A DNA stretch of 64,000 bases from Myxococcales bacterium. GTDB taxonomy: Bacteria; Myxococcota_A; Polyangia; Polyangiales; JADJMO01. The notes below the pieces were generated by a model that saw only the letters and a program-made list of their open reading frames with translations, had not been told where the DNA came from and ran no database searches. How positions within the stretch are numbered: the stretch's first letter is position 1; each line of letters starts with the position of its first letter. A program made the translations under genes and the position numbers. Positions 9,552 to 17,116 of the stretch are shown here, in pieces. The stretch spans positions 124,001 to 188,000 of the forward strand of contig JADJMO010000010.1 in the NCBI GenBank assembly GCA_016709545.1. Reading direction: 5' to 3'.

Positions 9552-10568
9552 ATGAAGCAAGTCTGGATAAGCCGCGCCGGTTCGCCGGAGGTCCTCGAGG
9601 TCCGTGAAGCCAAGGATCCGGAGGCGGGCAAGGGGGAGCTCCGCATCCGGGTGAAGGCCGCGGGGATCAACTTCGCCGACCTGATGGCCCGCGTGGGCCT
9701 CTACCCCGACGCCCCGCCGATCCCCTGCGTCGTCGGGTACGAGGTGGCCGGCGTGGTCGACCAGGTCGGCCCCGGGGTCGAGGGCTTCGCCGTCGGCGAC
9801 CGCGTGTTCGGGATGCCGCGCTTCGGCGGGTACACCGACACCCTCGCGATCTCGGCGGAGCAGGTGTTCCACATGCCCGAGAAGATGAGCTTCGAGGAGG
9901 GCGCGGCGCTGCCGGTCGTCTACCTCACCGCGTACACGATGATGATGTTCACGGGGAACCTGCGCCGCGGATCGAGCGTGCTGATCCACTCGGCCGCGGG
10001 CGGCGTGGGCATCGCGGCGATCCAGCTCGCCAAGACGCGCGACTGCGTGATCTTCGGCCGCGCGAGCAAGGGCAAGCACGAGTACCTGCGCTCGATCGGC
10101 GTGCAGCACTGCATCGACAACGACGAGGACTACGTGGCCGCGTGTCGGCGCGTGGTCGGCGACAAGGGCATCGACCTCGTGCTCGACCCGGTCGGCGGCA
10201 AGTCGTGGCGCGAGGGCTACGATCTGCTGGGCCCGTGCGGGCGCCTCGTCGGGTTCGGGCTGTCGTCGGCGGCGAGCGGCAAGACGCGCAACCTGTTCCA
10301 CGCGCTCGGCCAGGTGATCCGCATCCCCAAGTACTCGGTGCGCACGCTGATGGACGACAACAAGACCGTCACCGGCGTGAACATGGGGCACCTGTTCGGT
10401 CGGCTCGATCTGCTGCGGCCGCAGTTCGAGGATCTGCTCGCGATGTACGAGCGCGCCGAGATCGCCCCCAAGGTGGACAAGAGCTTCCCGTTCTCGCAGG
10501 CCGCGGCGGCGCATCACTTCATCCACGACCGCAAGGCCATCGGCAAGGTCGTGTTGATCCCCGACTGA
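9552..10568 (+). CDS. Zinc-independent MDR oxidoreductase (quinone oxidoreductase / VAT1-like)
   Basis: 338-residue NADPH-dependent medium-chain oxidoreductase. The N-terminal GroES-like half shows GELRIRVKAAGINFADLM and a GYEVAGVVDQVGPGV segment. The cofactor half carries HSAAGGVGIAAIQLAK (about 145-160), the AxxGGVG signature of the quinone oxidoreductase branch. The catalytic zinc ligands of alcohol dehydrogenases are not evident. The VRTLMDDNKTVTGVNMGHL region resembles VAT1-type proteins. It most likely reduces quinones or enones and protects against reactive carbonyls. ATG at 9552, 54 bases ahead of serA on the same strand. Confidence 0.85.
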   Translation: MKQVWISRAGSPEVLEVREAKDPEAGKGELRIRVKAAGINFADLMARVGLYPDAPPIPCVVGYEVAGVVDQVGPGVEGFAVGDRVFGMPRFGGYTDTLAISAEQVFHMPEKMSFEEGAALPVVYLTAYTMMMFTGNLRRGSSVLIHSAAGGVGIAAIQLAKTRDCVIFGRASKGKHEYLRSIGVQHCIDNDEDYVAACRRVVGDKGIDLVLDPVGGKSWREGYDLLGPCGRLVGFGLSSAASGKTRNLFHALGQVIRIPKYSVRTLMDDNKTVTGVNMGHLFGRLDLLRPQFEDLLAMYERAEIAPKVDKSFPFSQAAAAHHFIHDRKAIGKVVLIPD

Positions 10569-10622
10569 GCCGGGGCGGAGCGGGTTCAAGGCAGGGGGCG
10601 CCCGTGCTAGCTCGCGCGGGCC

Positions 10623-11854
10623 ATGCGCACGACTTCGTTCCCCGGGGACCAGATCAAGGTGCTGTTGCTCGAGGGCGTCCACAAGAGCGCCATCGAGCTG
10701 TTCGAGGCCGAGGGTTCCAGGTCGAGGCGCTCAAGCACGCGCTCGAGGGCGAGGAGCTCGCGGCGCGCGTCGCCGACGTCCACGTGCTCGGCATCCGCAG
10801 CAAGACCCAGGTGCAAGGCCCGGCGCTCGAGGCCGCGCGCCGCCTGCTCACGCTCGGGTGCTTCTGCATCGGCACCAACCAGGTCGACCTGAAGTCGGCC
10901 AACGCGCACGGCGTCCCGGTGTTCAACGCGCCGTTCTCCAACACGCGGTCGGTCGCCGAGATGATCCTCGCGGAGATCGTGGTGCTCGCGCGCAAGATCG
11001 GCGACTGTTCGCGCGACCTGCACCAGGGCATCTGGACCAAGGCCGCCGTCGGCTGCTACGAGGTGCGCGGCAAGACCCTCGGCGTGATCGGCTACGGCCA
11101 CATCGGCCGGCAGATCGGCGTCATGGCCGAGATGATCGGCATGCAGGTCGTGTTCTACGACATCGCGCCGCGGCTCCCCATGGGCAACAACCGCGCGATG
11201 AAGTCGATGGCCGAGCTGCTCGCCGCGTCCGACTTCGTGACCCTGCACGTGCCGGAGACGCGTGAGACGGCGAACATGATCGACGCCCCCGAGCTCGCGC
11301 AGATGAAGAAGGGCAGCTACCTGCTCAACGCGAGCCGCGGCTCGGTGGTGGTCATCCCGGCGCTCGCCGCCGCCGTGAAGAGCGGGCACCTCGCGGGCGC
11401 GGCGATCGACGTCTACCCGGAGGAGCCAGCGGCCAACGGCCCCGGCTTCGAGTCGGAGCTGCGCGGCCTGCCCAACGTGGTGCTCACGCCGCACGTGGGC
11501 GGGTCGACCGCCGAGGCCCAGGAGGCGATCGGGCGCGAGGTCGCGACGGCGCTCATCCGGTTCGTGAACCAGGGCGCGACGACCGGCGCGGTGAATTTTC
11601 CCCAGGTCGAGCTCCCCGCCCTCGAGGGCCGGGAGACCCACCGCATCCTCAACGTGCACCGCAACGTACCGGGCGTGCTCCGCGACATCACGCGCATCGT
11701 CTCGGACCTCAACGCCAACATCGAGGCCCAGTCGCTCTCGACGGATCCGGACATCGGCTACCTCGTGATGGACCTCGGGCGCGACGTGGCCGACGAGGTG
11801 CAGAAGGCGATCGCCGCGCTGCCCACCAACATCCGCACGCGCATCCTGTTCTGA
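10623..11854 (+). CDS. serA: D-3-phosphoglycerate dehydrogenase, one apparent frameshift
   Basis: First committed enzyme of serine synthesis, oxidising 3-phosphoglycerate with NAD. After the ATG at 10623 (KVLLLEGVHKSAIELFEAEG) the frame breaks at about 10713-10715 and resumes one base shifted as FQVEALKHALEGEEL; one missing base in GG(C)TTC explains it. The rest is complete: NAD loop GVIGYGHIGRQIG, ASRGSVVVIPAL, catalytic TPHVGGSTAEAQEAIG, and a C-terminal ACT domain (NVPGVLRDITRIVSDL) that senses serine. The repaired length of about 410 residues equals the E. coli-type enzyme. It is an essential-type gene with an otherwise perfect sequence, so a sequencing error is the best reading. Confidence 0.88.
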
Positions 11855-11869
11855 CGATCGATTTCCAGA

Positions 11870-11934
11870 ATCCTCCAAGCCCCGGTCGCACTCCTGTTGG
11901 TGAGGGCCGGAAGACGGTCCCGAACCTGGAGGAT
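11870..11934 (+). promoter_or_regulatory. Inverted repeat in leader that can mask a ribosome-binding site
   Basis: ATCCTCCA at 11870-11877 is the exact reverse complement of TGGAGGAT at 11927-11934, and the latter contains the GGAGG ribosome-binding site of the ATG at 11940. Between them lies a second possible stem (GGGCCG 11904-11909 with CGGTCCC 11915-11921, one bulged T). The leader could fold so that translation is blocked. This is a fold read by eye; regulation is inference. Confidence 0.4.
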
Positions 11935-11939
11935 CCGTC

Positions 11940-12164
11940 ATGGAACTGCTGGCCAAGAACGAGCACGGGGTCGATCGCGCGGTGCGGGTGGTGCTGGGAC
12001 TCGTCGTCCTGTCCCTGTATTTCGTGGGTCCGAAGACCCCCTGGGCCTTCCTCGGGCTCGTCCCGCTCCTGACGGGGCTGATCGGCTCCTGCCCGCTGTA
12101 CACTCTCTTCGGGATCTCCACTTGCAAGATCACGCCGCCCCCGACGACGAAGACCGCGAGCTGA
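11940..12164 (+). CDS. Small inner-membrane protein, DUF2892/YgaP-like
   Basis: 74 residues with a strong ribosome-binding site (GGAGG, 6 bases before the ATG). The protein starts LLAKNEHGVDRAVRVVLGLVV, the usual DUF2892 opening, then has two hydrophobic helices (about 18-33 and 40-55) and the conserved CPLYTLFGISTCK ending with two cysteines. The family is found alone or fused to rhodanese domains, and its members often sit near stress or sulfur genes. Its stop lies inside the beginning of the sigma factor gene, so the two are coupled. The upstream leader has an inverted repeat that could cover its ribosome-binding site. Confidence 0.78.
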   Translation: MELLAKNEHGVDRAVRVVLGLVVLSLYFVGPKTPWAFLGLVPLLTGLIGSCPLYTLFGISTCKITPPPTTKTAS

Positions 12165-12707
12165 TCGCGCGCGTGGCAGCCGGGCGAGCGGGCCGCGTTC
12201 GCGGCGCTGTGCCGGCGCCACGGCGGGAGCGCGCTGCGGCTCGCGCGCGCGCTCACCGCGAACGAGGCGACGGCGGACGACGTCTTGCAGGACGCCTTCC
12301 TCGCCGCCTTCCGCCACGCGAAGACGTTCCGCGGGGAGTCGACGGTGCGGGCCTGGTTGTTCACGCTCACGCGCAACGCCGCGTTCCACGCGCGCAAGGA
12401 CGTGGCGCGCCGCGAGGTGCCCGACACGCCGCTCCTCGAGCTGGGCCTCGCCGCGGGCTTCGGGGACGATCCCGAGAGGGCCGCCTCGCTGGCCGAGGAT
12501 CGCGTGGCGCTCGAGGCCGCGCTCGCCACGCTGCCCGAGGAGGAACGCGAGGTGCTCCTGCTTCGGGATCTCGAGGGTCTCACGGGCGAAGAGACCGCGC
12601 AGGCGCTCGCGATCGGCGTACCGGCGATGAAGAGTCGGCTCCACCGCGCGCGACTCCGGGTCATGGCTGCACTGCGAAGGAAGGAGGTCGGTCATGCAGG
12701 AGCGTGA
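12122..12707 (+). CDS. ECF-type RNA polymerase sigma factor, one apparent frameshift
   Basis: Extracytoplasmic-function sigma-70 factor. The TTG at 12122 gives an acidic lead-in (DDEDRELIARVAAG), then the frame must shift at the GGG of 12182-12184, where one extra G is present, to read ERAAFAALCRRHGGSALRLA. Region 2 continues with ADDVLQDAFLAAFRH and STVRAWLFTLTRNAAF, and region 4 with LPEEEREVLLLRDLEGLTGEE and the helix-turn-helix VPAMKSRLHRARLR. Without the shift only a fragment from about 12285 would be made, lacking most of region 2. It overlaps the DUF2892 gene upstream and the zinc-finger anti-sigma gene by 14 bases downstream. This operon order is typical for a membrane-stress sigma/anti-sigma pair. 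Confidence 0.82.
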
Positions 12708-12936
12708 GGTCGCCGGCATCACGTGCGGCGGCGTGCTCGCCGAGCTCGCGGACTACCTCGACGACGCCGTCGAGCCGGCCGTGCGCGCGCGGATCGAGGC
12801 CCACCTGCGCGGGTGCGACCAGTGCGAGCGGTTCGGCGGTGCCTACGCGGGGACGGTGAAGGCGCTGCGGGCGCGGCTCGCGCCGGCGCTCGACGAGGCC
12901 CGGCTCGCGCGGCTGCTCGAGGCGACCGAGGATTGA
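12694..12936 (+). CDS. Zinc-finger anti-sigma factor (soluble, short)
   Basis: 80 residues with the zinc-binding anti-sigma pattern H-x3-C-x2-C (EAHLRGCDQCERF, about 31-43) and an earlier Cys in ITCGGVLAELADYLDD. There is no membrane segment, so it would be a cytosolic anti-sigma, perhaps redox- or metal-sensing through the Cys/His site. It overlaps the end of the ECF sigma gene by 14 bases, which supports the pairing. The ATG at 12694 is the only start that keeps the whole motif with a natural amino end. Confidence 0.78.
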   Translation: MQEREVAGITCGGVLAELADYLDDAVEPAVRARIEAHLRGCDQCERFGGAYAGTVKALRARLAPALDEARLARLLEATED

Positions 12937-12968
12937 CGCGGCACCCGGCGTGGCCCTACGCCCGCGCC

Positions 12969-13427
12969 ATGATCACGCTGCAGCCGATCGGCGTCGTGCG
13001 CTCCACGCGGAGCGTCGTCGAGGACGACCACTGGGACCGCGAGGAGGCCTCGATCGAGCTCGATCCTCCGTTCGGCCCCGAGGCGCTCGCGGGCCTCGAC
13101 ACGTTCTCCCACGTGGAGGTGCTCTTCCACATGCACCAGGTCGACCCGGCGCGGATCGAGCGGGCCGCGCGCCACCCGCGCAACGACGCGAGCCTGCCGC
13201 TCGTCGGGATCTTCGCGCAGCGGGGCAAGAACCGCCCGAACCAGCTCGGCACCACGGTGTGTCGCGTGGTGCGCGTCGAGGGGCGGCGCCTGTTCGTCGC
13301 TGGCCTCGACGCGGTCGACGGCACGCCGGTGGTCGACCTCAAGCCGTGGGTGCGCGAGCTCGGCCCCCGTGGAGAGGTGCACCAGCCCGCGTGGATGGAC
13401 GCGCTGATGGCGCGCTACTGGGGCTGA
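12969..13427 (+). CDS. trmO: tRNA (adenine(37)-N6)-methyltransferase TrmO / TsaA family
   Basis: 152 residues of the TrmO (TsaA, VirR) beta-barrel family, which adds the N6-methyl group of m6t6A37 in threonine tRNA using S-adenosylmethionine. It starts MITLQPIGVVRS. Conserved stretches are LDTFSHVEVLFHMHQ, GIFAQRGKNRPNQLGTTVC (the RxxRPNxLG signature) and VDGTPVVDLKPW. The length matches the short archaeal-type forms, lacking the C-terminal domain of the E. coli enzyme. The end overlaps the convergent membrane-protein gene by 13 bases. Confidence 0.87.
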   Translation: MITLQPIGVVRSTRSVVEDDHWDREEASIELDPPFGPEALAGLDTFSHVEVLFHMHQVDPARIERAARHPRNDASLPLVGIFAQRGKNRPNQLGTTVCRVVRVEGRRLFVAGLDAVDGTPVVDLKPWVRELGPRGEVHQPAWMDALMARYWG

Positions 13428-15628
13428 GGCTCGGTGGGGGGCTCCGCCGCGGGGGGCGTGGGCTTGTGGGCGAGCCGCGCGCGCAGGGCGGCGACGAGCT
13501 TGCGGAACGCGTCGCGATGGAAGAACGCGAGCGCCGCGAAGCACCCGAGCCAGAGCGCGAGGGCTGGCGCGAGGGCCGCGGTGGTCACGTAGTAGATGCG
13601 CACGGCGAGCGGACGATCACGGGGCACGAGCTCGCGTTCGACGACGACCCAGCGCGCGGCGCTCGGCAGCGGGAGCGCGACGGGCTGCACGCCCTGGACG
13701 ATGCCGGTGGCGTAGTGATTGGTGGCGAAATTGCCGGCCTCGCCCTTGCCGCCCACCTTCTTGTCCTCTTCCTTGGCTTCGAGGCCGGGCGGGACCCCGT
13801 ATGCGGAGGACGCCGCTCCCATGGGCGCCGGGCTGATCGGCTGGCCCTGCACGCTCGGCGGCTCCTCGCTCTTCATCGCCGCCACCGTCCGGTCGTCACT
13901 CCAGAAGGCCGGTTCGAGGTTGCGCGTGCGCGACGACGAGGCCGCGACGGCGACGATCGTGGTCAGCGCGGCCGCGCCGACGAGCCCCCCGAGCACGCGC
14001 GTGCGCTGCGTCCCCTCGAGCACCCGCGCGAAGTAGGTCGCGAGCACTGCCAGCACGACGGCGCCGGTCGCCGCCGCGAAGGCCCCGATCGAGACGAACC
14101 CGAGGCCGCCGAGGGCCAGCGCCCCGAGCACGCGGTCGCGGGTCCGGGTGAAGGCGAAGGTGGAGACGAAGGCGGCGATCGCCAGCGCGACGAGCCCTTC
14201 GAAGCCGACGAACCACTGGGCGCGATCGCCGCCCAACGCGACGACCGGGTGCACGTTCGTGGGCAACCCGACGCGGACCGTGGTGCGGCTCGCGGTGAGC
14301 GGCATCGCGGAGGGATCGATGGAGAGCGCGCCGCCGAGGAGCCCCCAGCGCGACTCGCCCACCGTCTGGATGCGCCCCTGGTGCACGCCCTTGCGCAGCG
14401 GGAGCAAGATCTCGGCGAGCGCCGGGTCGCGCCGCATGATGCGCTCGCCCACGCCGTCGGTGGCCTGGAACACCGGCATCCCCACGGGCAGCACCGGCAG
14501 GTGATCGAGGCCGCTGTTCTCGTACGTGAAGAGCTCGTCGCCGACGACGTCGCCGTTGGCCGTGATCACCACGGTGCGGTGGTGGTCGCGCACGACCGCG
14601 CCGAGCGCCTCGACCACCGCGAGCGCCTGCACCGACAGCGCGAGGTGCTGGCCCTTCTTGGCGAGGAACAGGCGCGCGGTGGGCTGCGTGCGCGGGATCG
14701 GCGACTCGGCCGCGTCGAGCTGCGCCGCCGAACCAGGCTCCACCTTCGGGGTCACGCGGTGCTCGGCGTCGGACTCGACGAGCCACCACTCGAACGGCGC
14801 GCGGCCGTCGGGCACGAGGGTCTTCTGGGCATCGGGCAGCGTGCCGGTGACCGTGATCGTGGCGGACTTTCCGGCCGTCGGGAGCACGAGGTCGCTCGCC
14901 TCGACCTTCCAGCCGGCGACGCCGGTCACGTCGAGCACCTTCTCGCCGAGCGACAGCGGCAGGCGCACCACACCGAGGTCGACGCCCGAGCGGAGCACGA
15001 GGCGGTACTCGAACGAGGTCTCGCGCTGCACGCGGATGGCGCGCGAGAGCTGGAACACGGGAGGCTCGGTGGTGGCCTTCGCGTCGCCCGCGTCGAAGTG
15101 CACCGTGGTCTGGGTGAGGCCCGAGAGCTTGGTGCCCTCGACCATGCGCCCCGACGTGAAGTCGGTCTCGAGGGCATTGAGCGGACCCGGGATGACGAGC
15201 GCGCTCTCCTTCTCGAGGAACAGCTTTCCCTCGATCACGAAGCGCCCGCCCTCGCCGCCCCTGGTCACCACGAAGTAGTGATCGCCCTCGAACCCGACCG
15301 CCGCGGCCTTGGTGCCCTTGCCCTCGACCTCGCTCACGTCCTCGACGCGCACGCTGGTGGGCGTGCCGAACAGCGGGATCGCGACGGCGTGCGAAGCGAG
15401 CGCGGTCCCCTCGAGCCGGAACGTGAGCGTGCCCTTGTCGACGGCGCCTCCGAGCGAGAGCTTGCTCAGCACGAAGCACTTCTCGGTGCACTTGGCGGTC
15501 GACTTGGCGGTGAGCCACTGCGCGACCGCGTCGAGCTCCTTCACCGAGGAAGGCTCGTTCTGTGCGAGGGCCGCGCCGGGAACGGCGAGGACGGCGGCCA
15601 CACCGGCAGACATCAAGATCGAGCGCAT
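13415..15628 (-). CDS. Large exported membrane protein of unknown function
   Basis: 737 residues. The ATG at 15628 has a good ribosome-binding site (GGGAG) and begins a cleavable signal peptide (VAAVLAVPGAALAQ). Residues 30-470 are a long beta-rich periplasmic or extracellular part with few cysteines. Four or five membrane helices lie in the C-terminal third (VALAIAAFVSTFAF, VLAVLATYFAR, GGLVGAAALTTIVAVAA, ALWLGCFAALAFF), separated by a Pro/Ser-rich loop. The protein ends in a cytoplasmic Pro/Glu-rich tail. No family signature was recognised. This architecture, with a big exported domain anchored by late helices, fits a sensor or envelope-assembly protein, but that is a guess. It is convergent with trmO. 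Confidence 0.72.
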   Translation of the reverse strand: MRSILMSAGVAAVLAVPGAALAQNEPSSVKELDAVAQWLTAKSTAKCTEKCFVLSKLSLGGAVDKGTLTFRLEGTALASHAVAIPLFGTPTSVRVEDVSEVEGKGTKAAAVGFEGDHYFVVTRGGEGGRFVIEGKLFLEKESALVIPGPLNALETDFTSGRMVEGTKLSGLTQTTVHFDAGDAKATTEPPVFQLSRAIRVQRETSFEYRLVLRSGVDLGVVRLPLSLGEKVLDVTGVAGWKVEASDLVLPTAGKSATITVTGTLPDAQKTLVPDGRAPFEWWLVESDAEHRVTPKVEPGSAAQLDAAESPIPRTQPTARLFLAKKGQHLALSVQALAVVEALGAVVRDHHRTVVITANGDVVGDELFTYENSGLDHLPVLPVGMPVFQATDGVGERIMRRDPALAEILLPLRKGVHQGRIQTVGESRWGLLGGALSIDPSAMPLTASRTTVRVGLPTNVHPVVALGGDRAQWFVGFEGLVALAIAAFVSTFAFTRTRDRVLGALALGGLGFVSIGAFAAATGAVVLAVLATYFARVLEGTQRTRVLGGLVGAAALTTIVAVAASSSRTRNLEPAFWSDDRTVAAMKSEEPPSVQGQPISPAPMGAASSAYGVPPGLEAKEEDKKVGGKGEAGNFATNHYATGIVQGVQPVALPLPSAARWVVVERELVPRDRPLAVRIYYVTTAALAPALALWLGCFAALAFFHRDAFRKLVAALRARLAHKPTPPAAEPPTEPQPQ

Positions 15629-15772
15629 GCGAACGGTCTCCCTTCGGCCCACTGGGCCCACTCCCCCGAGACGGATGGGAGCCTACGAGGATCTCCCCGG
15701 GCCCACCGACGGTTGATGGGGCGCGATTGTTCCCTTGCCGCCTGCTCGGTTTTCGGGAACGCACGGGGGTCG

Positions 15773-16654
15773 ATGTCGCGCTTCGTGGGTCCAGCGTCGA
15801 CCGGGCGCGTCAAATCCGGAGAAATCTGGCAGCCGGAGGACGTGGTCGCGGCCCGCGAGAGCGGTGGTCTGCCTGCGCGTTTCGTCGTGCCGGCCCCCGC
15901 CGCCGGGATCCATACGCTGGGACAACCGCTGGTGATCGTGCAGGCGCCGCCAAGGCCCGGGGACGTCGCGTGTCTGGTCTCGGGCGAACGCCTGGCCTTC
16001 CGCCGGGTCCTCGCGGTGCACGGCACGCTGCTGCGGCTGCGGTGCGACATCGGCCCGTTCGAGGACCGATGGGACGCGCCGATCGTCGGGTGCGCGGTGT
16101 CGCGGCCGATCGACCGGCTCGCGGCGCTCGACCCGGAGCGCTTCACCGAGCTCGGGTGGCGCGCGGCGATGGCGGCGGCGCGCTACGCGGCGGCGCAGCG
16201 GTTCCTGCGCCCGCGCGGGGGACCGCGCCTGACGGTGGCCTCGCTCGAGGACCGCGACTGGCCGCGGGTGCGCGCGTTCTGGGCGGCCACCACCGACCAG
16301 ACGCTGGCGCCGTTCGCGGCCGGCTACCAGCACGCGGTGGGTTTGTTCGACCGGCGCAGGCTGGTCGGGGTCAACATCCACCTCCAGGTCGGCAACGCCT
16401 CGTACTCGGCGTTCACGCTCGTCGACCGGCGCTACCGCGGGGTGGGCGGGGGGCGCAAGATGATCGAGCGCGCGGTGGAAGACGCGCGGCTCCGCGGCCT
16501 CTCGCTGGTGTACGTGCACATCCACGCGCGCAACCTGCCCTCGATCGCCGCCTACTCGGCGGTCGGGTTCCGCGCGGTGCGCTGGTGGTCGGACGACGCC
16601 GACCCGCTGCTCTCGGCGGAGCGGCAGTGGCGCGTGTTCGAGATCGGGCTCTAG
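15773..16654 (+). CDS. S24/S26-like domain fused to GNAT acetyltransferase
   Basis: 293 residues (ATG 15773 after a GGGGG stretch; ATG 15716 is an alternative). Residues 35-115 look like the barrel of LexA/signal-peptidase proteins: RPGDVACLVSGERLAFRRVL, then LRLRCDIGPFEDRWD and a final VGCAV. The catalytic Ser-Lys pair is not evident. Residues 145-293 are a GNAT N-acetyltransferase with the acetyl-CoA loop RRYRGVGGGRKMIERAV, then NLPSIAAYSAVGFR and an end strand. The N-terminal part may recognise a substrate or tether, and the GNAT part would acetylate an amine with acetyl-CoA. The substrate is unknown. Its stop shares a CTAG with the convergent gene. Confidence 0.72.
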   Translation: MSRFVGPASTGRVKSGEIWQPEDVVAARESGGLPARFVVPAPAAGIHTLGQPLVIVQAPPRPGDVACLVSGERLAFRRVLAVHGTLLRLRCDIGPFEDRWDAPIVGCAVSRPIDRLAALDPERFTELGWRAAMAAARYAAAQRFLRPRGGPRLTVASLEDRDWPRVRAFWAATTDQTLAPFAAGYQHAVGLFDRRRLVGVNIHLQVGNASYSAFTLVDRRYRGVGGGRKMIERAVEDARLRGLSLVYVHIHARNLPSIAAYSAVGFRAVRWWSDDADPLLSAERQWRVFEIGL

Positions 16655-17112
16655 ACGAGGGCGGCGCGAACGGCCTCGATGCGGGCGTCGACGGCGCCGA
16701 AGGTGAGCAGCAGCCCGCGATCGAACGCGTACGGGCCGAAGTCCGTACACGCGCGGAAGAAGAACGCGACCTCCTCCACTGGCTCGTCGGCCATGTCCAC
16801 CGTCATCACGTGCCGCGCCTCGGCCTCCTCGTCGGAGAGGTCGAGCGTGGCCTCGACGAAGGCGCGGTCCGCGGCGTCGTGCCACGCCTCGGCGAAGCGA
16901 CCGCCGCTCACGAAATAGCGGCAGCCAGCGGATACGAGGTGTCGAGCGAGCACCTCGGGCGGATGGCCTCGATCGTCCCAGATCAGGCAAGGGAAGGCCG
17001 CGCCCCCGAACGGGAGCTCGAACGGCACGGGCTCCGGCAAGTGGACCCACGCGATCAGCCGGTGGTCCGAGGCGATCCACTCGATGGGCGCGTTGCTGCC
17101 ACCTGCTGACAC
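16651..17112 (-). CDS. Conserved-looking soluble protein, function unknown
   Basis: 153 residues, no signal or membrane segment. It contains PIEWIASDHRLIAWVHLPEP, a central acidic helix (FVEATLDLSDEEAEARH) and aromatic patches (FFFRACTDFGPYAFDRG), an alpha/beta composition. No catalytic signature was recognised. The gene starts four bases after the ileS stop on the same strand, so it is probably cotranscribed with ileS. The end overlaps the convergent GNAT-fusion stop in a CTAG. A housekeeping accessory role is possible but not shown. Confidence 0.65.
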   Translation of the reverse strand: MSAGGSNAPIEWIASDHRLIAWVHLPEPVPFELPFGGAAFPCLIWDDRGHPPEVLARHLVSAGCRYFVSGGRFAEAWHDAADRAFVEATLDLSDEEAEARHVMTVDMADEPVEEVAFFFRACTDFGPYAFDRGLLLTFGAVDARIEAVRAALV

Positions 17113-17116
17113 GGGG

